NCBI RefSeq assembly: GCF_022179185.1
Contig: NZ_BPQJ01000023.1
Coordinates: 1-64,000, forward strand
Source of the DNA: Methylobacterium frigidaeris
Lineage (GTDB): Bacteria; Pseudomonadota; Alphaproteobacteria; Rhizobiales; Beijerinckiaceae
Direction: 5' to 3'
Length of the DNA: 64,000 nt
The translations under genes and the position numbers were made by a program. Numbering within the stretch: the stretch's first letter is position 1; each line of letters begins with the position of its first letter. The notes below the pieces were generated by a model. That model did no database searches. It was given only the letters and a program-made list of their open reading frames with translations, and was not told the origin of the DNA. Positions 6,724-15,239 of this stretch are shown here, piece by piece.

Positions 6724-9456
6724 TCAGAACTCCATCACGAACCGCCCCAGTTCCTCCCGCGCCAGCACCCGCGCCAGCGAATCCTCCGCCGGGCCGTCGA
6801 CCGCCATCAGGAGGCCGCCGCAGGCCGTACCGCGGCCCGAGACCGCGTAGCGCAGGGTGCAGGCGGGCTCGAGGAGGCCGGGCCGGCCGACGACGAAGCC
6901 CTGCATCGTGCCGGGTCGGTCGCCGCGGCCGATCACCGTCTCCAGGCCCGACACCCGGCCGGCGATCGCGAACGGCACCAGCCCGAGGCGCCGGCCACCC
7001 TGGCGGGCCTGCACCCGGCGCGGCCCCTCGATCGCGACCAGGGTCCCGGGCGCGAGATGGGCGAAGGCCCAGAAGGTCAGGGGCCCGCCCTCCGCGGACG
7101 TGAAGCGGTCGATCACCGCGAGGCCCGACAGGTCGTGCGGCAGCACGAAGACCCGCCGATGGCGGCAGCCCGGCCCGTGCACGCTGGTCTCGATCGCGTG
7201 GGCGGTGGCGCCGGGCAGCGCGAGGCTGCCGCGATGGACGCCGCCGCCGGCCACCGGCTCGCGCCCCTCGATCACCGCGACGTTGTGGGCGCGGGACGAG
7301 AGCAGGAAGTGACGGGCCGCCCCGGTCTCGACCTGCTCCGAGCCGCCGGCCTCGACGATCCAGCGGATCGCCCCCGCCGCGTAGACGTAGGACGTGCAAT
7401 CGGCGTGCCCCTGGGGCGAGGTCCCGGCGAAGGTGCAGGCGAAATGGGCCCAGCCGCGCCCGGCGGTCTCGTGGCGGGCCGACAGGCCGTCGGGGCGCAG
7501 GGTCGAGGAGGCCGCTGCGGCCTGCACGGCGGGGCGCTGCGCCACCAGCCCGGCGCCGCCGCGCAGCCGGGCGATCCAGCCCGCATCGTCGGTGCCGGCG
7601 AACACCTCGCCGAAGGGCGGCAGCCGCCCGCCCGGATCGAGCAGGCCCGCGAGGTTCGACAGGGCCGCCTCCGTCCGGGCGGCGACGAGGGGACCGGGCG
7701 CGGCCTCGCCGAGGGAGTCCCGCAGCGCCCGTCCCAGGGTGACGAGGTCGAGGCGGCGGTGGAGCGAGGATTCCGCGAAGCGCCCGTCCTCGGGGAGAAG
7801 CGCCGGCACGCCCTCGCGCAGGCTCTCGCGGGCGAGCCCGTCCCAGTGCGCGGCGAGCGGCAGGCGCGGCAGGGCGCGGGCGAGGGCCAGGAGCGCGGCG
7901 GCGGCCTGGAGCTGGTGCAGGCTCTGCCCGAAGGTGTTCTGCCCGACGATCTCCGCCAGGGCGAAGCCGTGCCGCACCGCCTCTCCGGTCAGGACCGGCG
8001 CCGCCGCCCCGGCCCCCGGGAGGGCGAGGAGCCCGATCCAGACCTCGGCCCGCGCCGGCAGCGCCCCCGGATGCAGGCTCAGGGGATCGGACGGCTGGCC
8101 CCAGGGATTGGCCTGCGACCAGGCCTGCGCGAGGGCGAGCGCCCGGGCCGGCGCCGCCTCGGCCAGCGCCAGGAGCCAGGTCAGGGAGTGGTAGGCGAGG
8201 CGCCACGGGATCGCGCGGGACGGCGCGCCGCGAAACGGGTCCTCGCGGAAGTCCGGGGCCTCCGGCAGGGGCCAGTCCGGGCAGCCGGCGAGGCGCAAGG
8301 TCAGGCCGCCTTCGGACCGCAGCACGACCGGGCGCTCGGCCTCGGCCCGGAAGGACCGGGCGCGGGCGAGCGGCAAGGGAGCGGCGCCGGCTTCCCCGGG
8401 ACCCGGGATCCAGGCGGCCTCGGCGCCGGGATCGCGCCCGAGCCGGGCCGAGAGCCGGGCGAGGAAGCCCGGCGCGTCGAGGAGATCGTCGCCGCACAGG
8501 CTCTCGAGCCGGAAACGGTCCTCGAGCGCCACTTCCGGGGGGCCGAGCAGCTCCACGGCGGGCAGCGCCTCGCCCTCCTCCTCCCAGGTGCAGAAGCCGA
8601 GTTCGAGGGAGGTCGCGCCCGGCGGCGGCTCCAGGTCGAGGGTGAAGCGGCGCGCCTGCGGCTGGGCCGGGAGGTTGATCGCCGCCCCCAAGCCCGGCTT
8701 CGCCTCCAAGCCCGGCTTCGCCTCCAAGCCCGGGTTCGCCCCCAGTCCCGGCACCGAGACGGTGCCCGGATAGGGCGGCGGGATCTCCGCCCCGTCGCGG
8801 TCGCGGTAGACGAGGCTCACCCGCGCGGCGTGCTCGTCGGGCCGCGCGGCGTGGATCTGCCCGCGCACCACGAGGCCGACGCCCGGGACGAGGCCGTGGC
8901 GCAGGGGCTCGGGGTACGGCCCGAGGCGGCGGGGCCGGAACGCGCCGGCTGCCAGGGCTGCGCCGGGGCGCAGGCGCGGCTCGGCGATCGTGACGCTCTG
9001 CGTGTTGCGCCAGGAGCGGAGCGTGAGCGCGAGACCGCGCGCCTGCGGCGGCACTCCGAAGGCCACCCGCACCGGCGCCGCCCGGACGAGCTCGCTGCCG
9101 GCGGGCTGGCAGGCCGGCCCGGCGATCCAGGCGCTGTGCGGATCGAGCAGGGTGCGAGCGAGGCCGGGCACGTGCTCGACGTCGAGGCTCGACCCGTCGG
9201 CGGCCAGGAAGTCGAAGCCGACGAGCGCGAAGTCGAGAGCCTGGCCCCCCTCTTCCTCGGCCGCCCAGGCGAGGCGGGCCTCCAGGCAGCACCAGGCCCC
9301 CGCCGGCAGGTGGCGGAAGGTCAGCTGCACCCGGGACCAGCGGTTGTTGGCGGTGATCGCGTGCTCGCCCTCGCGCGCGCCCGGCCCCGCCCCGCCCGCG
9401 TAGCGGGCCTGGACCGGGAGGAAGACCGGCTCGGAGGGCAGCAGGGCCGGAAGCAT
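6724..9456 (-). CDS. Heparinase II/III-like protein
   Basis: This 910-residue protein carries a heparinase II/III-type domain in its C-terminal third: HADCTSYVYAAGAIRWIVEA (684-703) followed by ARHFLLSSRAHNVAVIEG (715-732), the conserved H-x-D and S-R-A-H-N elements. The N-terminal 600 residues look like beta-sandwich plus helical toroid. Such enzymes cleave uronate-containing polysaccharides by elimination or act in cell-surface glycan metabolism; the substrate here is unknown. No signal peptide is visible. Three 18-bp tandem units (8690-8743) encode a PGLEAK linker. The start (ATG 9456) lacks a clear ribosome-binding site. It diverges from flgB across 262 bp. Confidence 0.75.
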   Translation of the reverse strand: MLPALLPSEPVFLPVQARYAGGAGPGAREGEHAITANNRWSRVQLTFRHLPAGAWCCLEARLAWAAEEEGGQALDFALVGFDFLAADGSSLDVEHVPGLARTLLDPHSAWIAGPACQPAGSELVRAAPVRVAFGVPPQARGLALTLRSWRNTQSVTIAEPRLRPGAALAAGAFRPRRLGPYPEPLRHGLVPGVGLVVRGQIHAARPDEHAARVSLVYRDRDGAEIPPPYPGTVSVPGLGANPGLEAKPGLEAKPGLGAAINLPAQPQARRFTLDLEPPPGATSLELGFCTWEEEGEALPAVELLGPPEVALEDRFRLESLCGDDLLDAPGFLARLSARLGRDPGAEAAWIPGPGEAGAAPLPLARARSFRAEAERPVVLRSEGGLTLRLAGCPDWPLPEAPDFREDPFRGAPSRAIPWRLAYHSLTWLLALAEAAPARALALAQAWSQANPWGQPSDPLSLHPGALPARAEVWIGLLALPGAGAAAPVLTGEAVRHGFALAEIVGQNTFGQSLHQLQAAAALLALARALPRLPLAAHWDGLARESLREGVPALLPEDGRFAESSLHRRLDLVTLGRALRDSLGEAAPGPLVAARTEAALSNLAGLLDPGGRLPPFGEVFAGTDDAGWIARLRGGAGLVAQRPAVQAAAASSTLRPDGLSARHETAGRGWAHFACTFAGTSPQGHADCTSYVYAAGAIRWIVEAGGSEQVETGAARHFLLSSRAHNVAVIEGREPVAGGGVHRGSLALPGATAHAIETSVHGPGCRHRRVFVLPHDLSGLAVIDRFTSAEGGPLTFWAFAHLAPGTLVAIEGPRRVQARQGGRRLGLVPFAIAGRVSGLETVIGRGDRPGTMQGFVVGRPGLLEPACTLRYAVSGRGTACGGLLMAVDGPAEDSLARVLAREELGRFVMEF
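8690..8743. repeat. 18-bp in-frame tandem repeat (3 units) in heparinase-like gene
   Basis: Units AAGCCCGGCTTCGCCTCC at 8690-8707 and 8708-8725 are identical; 8726-8743 differs at two positions. Read on the minus strand they encode a repeated six-residue PGLEAK-type linker, so copy-number changes would keep the frame. Confidence 0.9.
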
Positions 9457-9704
9457 GGCTTGGGGAACGTGGAGACGATCAAGCGTGCGGGCGGGTACCC
9501 CGCGCCAGTGCCGGGGGTGGCCATCTCTGTCAAGGCGCGGGGGCGCCCGCGCCGGGTCGCAATCCCCACCCGGTCGGCACCGGCGAAACCGCCAGCTCCG
9601 CCAGCCTCGGGCAAGGTTGCGCTTCTAAACCCGCGGTTACGCGGCAGGGCCCGGAGGTCGGGTCGTTTCGGCACAGGCAATCGGCACAGGAAGGAGCGGC
9701 GGGC

Positions 9705-9722
9705 ATGGAGGGTTTCGCGTGA
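9705..9722 (+). CDS. Possible 5-codon leader MEGFA coupled to flgB
   Basis: AGGAAGGAG (9688-9696) is well placed 8 bases before an ATG at 9705, which opens ATG GAG GGT TTC GCG TGA. That TGA overlaps the GTG start of flgB at 9719. The flgB start itself is 22 bases from the Shine-Dalgarno, too far for direct use. Translation of the mini-ORF followed by termination-reinitiation would explain this. It could also be a chance arrangement. Confidence 0.4.
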   Translation: MEGFA

Positions 9723-10099
9723 CGGGGATCTACCTGTTCGATCTCGCCTCGATGCACACCCGCTACCTGTCGGTGCGCCAGTCGGCGATCGCCGGCAACG
9801 TGGCCAATGCCAACACCCAGGGCTACCAGGCCCGGGACACCGTGCCCTTCGCCCAGGTGCTGGCCCGTGCCGGCACCGACATAGCGCAGACGGCGCAGGC
9901 CCATCTCGGTGCCGCGGGCCTCGGGGTGGCGATCCGTCCCGACAAGGGCGGCTGGGACGTGCTCGAGACTTCGAGCAGCGTCAGCCTGGAGCAGGAGATG
10001 CTGAAGGCGGCCGAGGTGTCGCGCCAGCACAACCTCGATGTCGGGGTGGTGCGCAGCTTCCACCGCATGCTGATGTCGGCCGTGAGGAGCGGATCGTGA
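9719..10099 (+). CDS. flgB: Flagellar basal-body rod protein FlgB
   Basis: FlgB forms the proximal rod of the flagellar basal body in the periplasm and is exported by the flagellar type III system. The 126-residue product starts TGIYLFDLASMHTRYLSVRQ and holds the rod-protein signature AGNVANANTQGYQARD (about residues 24-39). It is the first gene of a ten-gene plus-strand flagellar operon. The GTG start at 9719 matches the family N-terminus; no in-frame ATG fits. Its stop overlaps the flgC start by 4 bp (GTGA). Confidence 0.93.
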   Translation: MTGIYLFDLASMHTRYLSVRQSAIAGNVANANTQGYQARDTVPFAQVLARAGTDIAQTAQAHLGAAGLGVAIRPDKGGWDVLETSSSVSLEQEMLKAAEVSRQHNLDVGVVRSFHRMLMSAVRSGS

Positions 10100-10512
10100 T
10101 CGACCCCCTGCTGACCGCGTCCCGCCTCGCGAGCGCGGGCCTCGAAGCCCAGTCCCTGCGCATGCGGGTGGTGTCGGAGAACCTCGCCAACGCCCAGTCG
10201 ACGGGCGACGCGCCGGGGGCCGACCCGTACGCGCGCAAGACCGTGACCTTCAAGGCCGAGCTCGACCGGGCGGTCGGTGCCGCCTCGGTGCGGGTGCGCG
10301 ACATCGATACCGACAGGACCCCGTTCCGGGTCGAGCACGACCCGAGCAACCCGGCGGCGGACCAGAACGGCAACGTCAAGCTGCCGAACGTGAACGCCCT
10401 GATCGAGATGGCCGACATGCGCGAGGCCAACCGCTCCTACGAAGCCAACCTGCAGGTGATCAAGCAGGCCCGCGCCATGGTGGCCAGCGTGATCGACCTC
10501 CTGAGGACATGA
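10096..10512 (+). CDS. flgC: Flagellar basal-body rod protein FlgC
   Basis: FlgC is a second proximal rod subunit. The 138-residue product has the N-terminal rod signature RMRVVSENLANAQSTG and the C-terminal heptad-rich helix MREANRSYEANLQVIKQARA used for rod packing. The GTG at 10096 overlaps the flgB stop by 4 bp, indicating translational coupling. It is followed by fliE after 7 bp, the order usual in Hyphomicrobiales. Confidence 0.95.
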   Translation: MIDPLLTASRLASAGLEAQSLRMRVVSENLANAQSTGDAPGADPYARKTVTFKAELDRAVGAASVRVRDIDTDRTPFRVEHDPSNPAADQNGNVKLPNVNALIEMADMREANRSYEANLQVIKQARAMVASVIDLLRT

Positions 10513-10519
10513 GCATCCG

Positions 10520-10870
10520 ATGATCGAGGCCCTCACCCTCTCGGCCTTCGACCGGGCCGCGGCGTCCGCCCGCCCCGAGGCCACCCCCGTCCAGCGGGCG
10601 ATGCTGCCTCCGGTGACCGGGGCGGCGCAGCCGGGCCTGGACGTCGCCGCACCCGCCGATTTCGGGCAGATCATGGCGAGCTTCGCCTCGGGCGTGCGCA
10701 ACGACCTGCGCGCCGGCGAGGCCGCCTCGATCGCCGGCATCCAGGGCAAGGCCTCGACGCAGCAGGTGGTCGAGGCGGTGATGTCCGCCGAGCAGAGCCT
10801 GCAGACCGCGGTCGCCATCCGCGACAAGGTCGTGGCCGCCTATCTCGAACTGAGCCGCATGGCGATCTGA
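10520..10870 (+). CDS. fliE: Flagellar hook-basal body complex protein FliE
   Basis: FliE links the MS ring and the rod. The 116-residue protein has a variable N-terminus and the conserved C-terminal half GKASTQQVVEAVMSAEQSL...KVVAAYLELSRMAI. The start ATG lies 7 bases after the flgC stop. Length and position are typical. Confidence 0.93.
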   Translation: MIEALTLSAFDRAAASARPEATPVQRAMLPPVTGAAQPGLDVAAPADFGQIMASFASGVRNDLRAGEAASIAGIQGKASTQQVVEAVMSAEQSLQTAVAIRDKVVAAYLELSRMAI

Positions 10871-10883
10871 GGATTCTGAACAG

Positions 10884-11672
10884 ATGAGAGCGCTCGCCGT
10901 CGCCGCCACGGGCATGTCCGCCCAGCAGCTCAACCTCGAGGTCATCGCCAACAACATCGCCAACCTGAACACCACCGGGTTCAAGGGGGCGCGGGCCGAG
11001 TTCACCGACCTGCTCTACCAGGCCGAGCGGCAGCAGGGCGTGCCCAACCAGTCCGGCCAGGAGGCGATCCCCGAGGGCGCGATGCTCGGCCTCGGCGTGC
11101 GCGCCGCGGCGATCCGCAACCTGCACCGCCAGGGCCAGCTCACCAATACGGCGAACCAGCTCGACCTTGCCATCAACGGCCGCGGCTACTTCCAGATCCA
11201 GAGCCCGAGCGGCGAGATCAACTACACCCGCGCCGGCGCCTTCAACAAGAACGCCACCGGCCAGCTCGTCACCCTGGAAGGCTACACGGTCGATCCGGCG
11301 ATCCTGATCCCGAACAACGCCACCGAGATCACCATCAACCAGTCGGGCCAGGTCTTCGCCAAGATCGAGGGCCAGGTGGCGCAGCAGAATATCGGCCAGC
11401 TCACCATCGCCAACTTCGCCAACGAGTCGGGGCTCGAACCCCTCGGCAACGGCCTCTACCGCGAGACCCCTGCCTCCGGCGCGGCGGTGATCGGCAATCC
11501 GGGCGACGTGAGCTACGGCAAGATCCAGCAGGGCTACCTCGAAGGGTCGAACGTCGATCCGGTCAAGGAGATCACCAGCCTGATCACCGCCCAGCGCTCC
11601 TTCGAGATGAACTCCAAGGTGATCCAGGCCGTCGACGAGATGGCGAGCACGATCTCCAAGGGGATCCGCTGA
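10884..11672 (+). CDS. flgG: Flagellar distal rod protein FlgG
   Basis: FlgG builds the distal rod. The 262-residue product opens MRALAVAATGMSAQQLNLEV and carries NNIANLNTTGFKGARAEF (about 21-38), with the C-terminal rod domain ending NSKVIQAVDEMASTISKGIR. Full length for the family. GAGG lies upstream of the ATG. It is followed by flgA after a 98-bp gap that may hold a translation start region. Confidence 0.96.
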   Translation: MRALAVAATGMSAQQLNLEVIANNIANLNTTGFKGARAEFTDLLYQAERQQGVPNQSGQEAIPEGAMLGLGVRAAAIRNLHRQGQLTNTANQLDLAINGRGYFQIQSPSGEINYTRAGAFNKNATGQLVTLEGYTVDPAILIPNNATEITINQSGQVFAKIEGQVAQQNIGQLTIANFANESGLEPLGNGLYRETPASGAAVIGNPGDVSYGKIQQGYLEGSNVDPVKEITSLITAQRSFEMNSKVIQAVDEMASTISKGIR

Positions 11673-11770
11673 GCCGGGATCCGGCTGGCATGACATTCGA
11701 GACCCCGACTTCGGGGAGACTGCCACGCCGCCGGCTCCGGCGGCGCCCCTCCTCCCGGCGCGACACCTCC

Positions 11771-12241
11771 ATGCGTTCCCTCCTCCGGCGCTCCCTGCTC
11801 CTCCTGGCGCTCCTCGGCCTGGCCCCGTCGGCTCCCGCGCGGGCGGCCGACGAGATGATGCTGCCGGTGCCGACCGTGACGATCTATCCGGGCGACACGA
11901 TCAAGGAATCGATGCTGCGCCTTCAGGCCTACCCGACGACCTACCGCGCCCGGGCCGCGGTGATCGACGCACCGCTCGCCATCGTCGGGCGCACCGCCCG
12001 CCGGATGCTGCTGCCGGGCGAGCCGGTGCCGGTCAACGCCGTCGACGATCCCCGCCTCGTCAGCCGCGGCACGCCGACCCAGATGATCTTCGAGGAGAAC
12101 GGCCTCGTCATCACGGCGGTCGGCTCGCCGCTGCAGAATGGCGGCCTCGGCGAGACCATCCGGGTGCGCAACACCGACACCAACCGCATCGTGCTCGGCA
12201 CCGTGATGGCCGACGGCCGCGTCAAGATCGGCGGGTTCTGA
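11771..12241 (+). CDS. flgA: Flagellar P-ring assembly chaperone FlgA
   Basis: FlgA is the periplasmic chaperone for P-ring assembly. The 156-residue product has a signal peptide (RSLLRRSLLLLALLGLAPSAPARA) and the SAF-like C-terminal domain ending GTVMADGRVKIGGF with GETIRVRNTDTNRIV before it, the usual FlgA C-terminus. I chose the ATG at 11771 since it puts the signal peptide at the start; an in-frame ATG at 11690 would prepend an arginine-rich stretch. Its stop overlaps the flgI ATG by one base. Confidence 0.88.
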   Translation: MRSLLRRSLLLLALLGLAPSAPARAADEMMLPVPTVTIYPGDTIKESMLRLQAYPTTYRARAAVIDAPLAIVGRTARRMLLPGEPVPVNAVDDPRLVSRGTPTQMIFEENGLVITAVGSPLQNGGLGETIRVRNTDTNRIVLGTVMADGRVKIGGF

Positions 12242-13404
12242 TGCGGGCCGCCCTCCGCACCGTCCGTGCCGGCCTCGTCCTGGCGCTGGTCCTCGTGATG
12301 GGTCTCGACGTGGCGCCGGTCGTTCCGGCGCGCGCCGCAGCACCCGTGATCGCCACCGGCGGCTTCACCCGCATCAAGGACGTCGCCAGCCTCAAGGGCG
12401 TGCGCGACAACCAGATCGTCGGCTACGGCCTCGTCACCGGCCTCCAGGGCACCGGCGACACCCTGCGCAACGCCCAGTTCACCGAGCAGTCGCTGCAATC
12501 GATGCTCGACCGGATGGGCATCAACGTGCGCGACGCGCGCCTGCGCACCCGCAACGTCGCCGCCGTGATGGTGACGGCCGACCTGCCTCCTTACGTCGGC
12601 GCCGGCTCGCGCATCGACGTGACGGTCACCTCGCTCGGCGACGCGACCTCGCTCCGCGGCGGCACCCTCCTGATGACCCCGCTCTCCGGCGGCGACGGCA
12701 ACGTCTACGCCGCCGCGCAGGGGCCGCTCGCGGTCTCCGGCTTCTCGGCACAAGGGCAGGCCGAGCAGCTGACGCAGGGCGTGCCGACCGCTGGCCGCAT
12801 CCCCAACGGCGCGCTGATCGAGCGCGAGGTGCCGGGCGCGTTCCGCGACCTGCCCGAGCTGGTCTTCGAGCTGAAGAATCCCGACTTCAAGACCGCCACG
12901 ATGGTGGCGGATGCCATCAACGCCTACGCGATGGGCCGCTTCCGCCGCCGCATCGCGAGCCCCCGCGACCAGCGCTCGGTGGTGCTCCAGCGCCCCCGCG
13001 ACATGATCCTGCCCCGCCTCGTCGCCGAGATCGGCGACCTGACGATCCAGCCCGACGTGCCGGCCCGGGTCGTGGTCGACCAGCGCACCGGCACGGTGGT
13101 GATCGGCCGCAACGTGCAGATCTCCACGGTGGCGGTCACCCACGGCAACCTCACGGTGCGGGTCACCGAGACGCCGGAAGTGTCGCAGCCCGCGCCCTTC
13201 TCCAACGGCCAGACCACGGTGGTGCCGCGCACGGAGGTCACGGCCCGCGAGGAGCAGGGCCGGCTCGCCGTGATCGGCGGCTCCGACCTCCAGACCCTGG
13301 TGCGCGGCCTCAACCAGGTGGGCCTGAAGCCCACCGACATCATCGCGATCCTCCAGGCGGTGAAGACCGCCGGTGCCCTCCAGGCGGAGCTCGTCGTTCA
13401 ATGA
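12241..13404 (+). CDS. flgI: Flagellar P-ring protein FlgI
   Basis: FlgI forms the P ring in the peptidoglycan layer. The 387-residue product has a signal peptide to about residue 33, then the family N-terminus RIKDVASLKGVRDNQIVGYG and the C-terminal LNQVGLKPTDIIAILQAVKT. Full length. It starts one base after the flgA stop begins and its end overlaps motE by 4 bp (ATGA), so flgA-flgI-motE should be translated in a coupled way. Confidence 0.96.
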   Translation: MRAALRTVRAGLVLALVLVMGLDVAPVVPARAAAPVIATGGFTRIKDVASLKGVRDNQIVGYGLVTGLQGTGDTLRNAQFTEQSLQSMLDRMGINVRDARLRTRNVAAVMVTADLPPYVGAGSRIDVTVTSLGDATSLRGGTLLMTPLSGGDGNVYAAAQGPLAVSGFSAQGQAEQLTQGVPTAGRIPNGALIEREVPGAFRDLPELVFELKNPDFKTATMVADAINAYAMGRFRRRIASPRDQRSVVLQRPRDMILPRLVAEIGDLTIQPDVPARVVVDQRTGTVVIGRNVQISTVAVTHGNLTVRVTETPEVSQPAPFSNGQTTVVPRTEVTAREEQGRLAVIGGSDLQTLVRGLNQVGLKPTDIIAILQAVKTAGALQAELVVQ

Positions 13405-13970
13405 CCCGGATCCTCGTCACGGCCTTCCTGCTGGCGCTCGCCGGCCCGGCGCTGGCCGCCGGCGGCGCCCCGGCGAGCGACCCGGCCAAGGACGCGGCGA
13501 TGCGCGCCATCGCCGCCCGGGACGCCCCGAAGGAGCCGACCGCACAGGACTTCAAGGAGGCGAGCAAGGAGTCGGCCAAGACCGGCTACTGCGCCACCAT
13601 CGCGGACGCGGCGGCCGATGCCCGCTTCGCCTGGCAGAAGGAGCAGCTCGCCGCGCTCGAGAAGCAGGTCGAGGAGCGCATCCGCCGCCTCGAGGAGAAG
13701 CGCGCCGAGTACGAGGCGGTGGTCCAGCGCCGCAAGGAGTTCCTGGCCAAGGCCGACGAGAGCGTCGTGGCGGTCTACGCCAAGATGCGGGCCGACGCGG
13801 CAGCGCTCCAGCTCACCAACATGCCCGAGGACAACGCCGCGGCGATCCTGGTGAAGCTCAACGCCCGGACGGCGAGCGCGGTGCTCGCCGAGATGGAGGC
13901 CTCCCGCGCCGCCGCCCTCGCCCGCCGGATGGCCGAGGCCGGCCGCCGCAAGGACAACGAGAGATCGTGA
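13401..13970 (+). CDS. motE: MotE-type flagellar motor chaperone (MotC-stabilising)
   Basis: The 189-residue product has a signal peptide (TRILVTAFLLALAGPALAA), a coiled coil (about 75-125: EKQVEERIRRLEEKRAEYE) and a C-terminal MgtE-N-like helical part (NMPEDNAAAILVKLNARTAS). In rhizobia MotE is a periplasmic chaperone that stabilises MotC. It lies between flgI and flgH as there, overlapping flgI by 4 bp and flgH by 1 bp. Confidence 0.85.
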   Translation: MTRILVTAFLLALAGPALAAGGAPASDPAKDAAMRAIAARDAPKEPTAQDFKEASKESAKTGYCATIADAAADARFAWQKEQLAALEKQVEERIRRLEEKRAEYEAVVQRRKEFLAKADESVVAVYAKMRADAAALQLTNMPEDNAAAILVKLNARTASAVLAEMEASRAAALARRMAEAGRRKDNERS

Positions 13971-14722
13971 TGACCCGCCCAGCTCCGGCCGCCCACCCCT
14001 TCTCCCTCCGCCTGCCTCCCTTGGCCGTCGCGGGCCTCGCCGCGTCGAGCCTGTTCCTGGCCGGCTGCCAGAGCCGCCTCGACGAGTTCGGCCGCCCGCC
14101 GGTCCTGACGCCGATCGGCACCGGGCTCGCCGCCCCGCGCGAGGCCCTGCCCTCGACCTTCGGCTCGCTGCAGAGCCGGCACGGCTACCACTCGACCTGG
14201 TCGCCGGCGAGCGCCGACCTCTTTCAGGATCCCCGCGCCCGCAACATCGGCGACGTGCTGACGGTCAGCATCCTGATCAACGACAAGGCGCAGTTCGACA
14301 ATGCCAGCGACCGCTCGCGCAGCCAGAAGTCGAGCCTCGGCTTCGATTTCGGCTACGGCGTCTCGGCCCTGAAGGATTCGGCCACCGCCGATACCGGCAT
14401 CCGCTCCGGCACCGAGACCAAGGGCCAGGGCACGATCGACCGCAAGGAGACCTTGAGCCTGTCGGTGGCCGCCGTGATCACCGAGGTCCTGCCGAACGGC
14501 AACCTGCTGATCAGCGGCTCGCAGGAGATCCGGGTCAACAACGAGGTGCGCGTCCTCAACGTCGCCGGCATCGTGCGGCCGCGCGACATCTCGCGCAAGA
14601 ACACCATCGATTACGACAAGATCGCCGAGGCACGGGTCTCCTACGGCGGCCGCGGCCGCCTGACCGACGTGCAGGGGCCGACCCTCGGCCAGCAGATCTT
14701 CGAGACCGTCGCGCCGTTCTGA
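13970..14722 (+). CDS. flgH: Flagellar L-ring lipoprotein FlgH
   Basis: FlgH forms the outer-membrane L ring. The 250-residue precursor has a lipoprotein signal with the lipobox LAGC (Cys at about 33), then SLQSRHGYHSTWSPASADLFQDPRARNIGD-type sequence typical of FlgH, and the C-terminal INDKAQFDNAS to TVAPF region. The ATG shares one base with the motE stop (TGATG). Confidence 0.95.
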   Translation: MTRPAPAAHPFSLRLPPLAVAGLAASSLFLAGCQSRLDEFGRPPVLTPIGTGLAAPREALPSTFGSLQSRHGYHSTWSPASADLFQDPRARNIGDVLTVSILINDKAQFDNASDRSRSQKSSLGFDFGYGVSALKDSATADTGIRSGTETKGQGTIDRKETLSLSVAAVITEVLPNGNLLISGSQEIRVNNEVRVLNVAGIVRPRDISRKNTIDYDKIAEARVSYGGRGRLTDVQGPTLGQQIFETVAPF

Positions 14723-14744
14723 CGGCGGGATCCAGGAGCGCGCG

Positions 14745-15239
14745 ATGGCGGACAAGAAGGACGAGACGAAGAAGGGCGGGGCCAAGTCCTGGATCGGCGC
14801 GCTCGCCCTCTGCACCCTGGTGGCGGTCGGTACCGGCGCCGCCCTCGGGATGTACCTGATGACGAGCGTCGAGAAGGCGGTCGACCAGAAGACGCGCGAG
14901 GCGAAGGAGCACGAGAAGGCCGCCAAGGTGCTGAACTACACCGGCGAGCTCTCCCTGCGCAGCGTCGGCTCGGTGGTGACGAACCTCGCCGAGCCGGCCG
15001 ATTCCTGGATCCGGCTCGAATCCTCGGTGGTGTTCAAGACCGGCAGCCTGCCGACCCCGGACATCACCGTGGCGGAGATCAAGGCCGACATCGTCGCCTA
15101 CCTGCGCACGCTCTCGACGGCGCAGATCGAGGGGGCGAGCGGCCTGCAGCACCTGCGCGAGGACCTGAACGAGCGCGTCGCCTTGCGCACCAAGGGGGCG
15201 ATCCGCGAGCTGATCGTCGAAGCGCTGGTGGTCCAGTGA
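14745..15239 (+). CDS. fliL: Flagellar basal body-associated protein FliL
   Basis: FliL sits in the inner membrane around the stator and basal body. The 164-residue product has a lysine-rich cytosolic start, one membrane segment (about 16-38, WIGALALCTLVAVGTGAALG), a short coiled region and the periplasmic FliL domain ending EDLNERVALRTKGAIRELIV. AGGAG precedes the ATG. Its stop overlaps the GTG of fliP by 4 bp. Confidence 0.93.
   Translation: MADKKDETKKGGAKSWIGALALCTLVAVGTGAALGMYLMTSVEKAVDQKTREAKEHEKAAKVLNYTGELSLRSVGSVVTNLAEPADSWIRLESSVVFKTGSLPTPDITVAEIKADIVAYLRTLSTAQIEGASGLQHLREDLNERVALRTKGAIRELIVEALVVQ

Noticed and set aside
6676..10095. Upstream extension of flgC through the heparinase-like gene
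   Set aside because: The extension is antisense to the heparinase-like gene; the FlgC family start matches the GTG at 10096.
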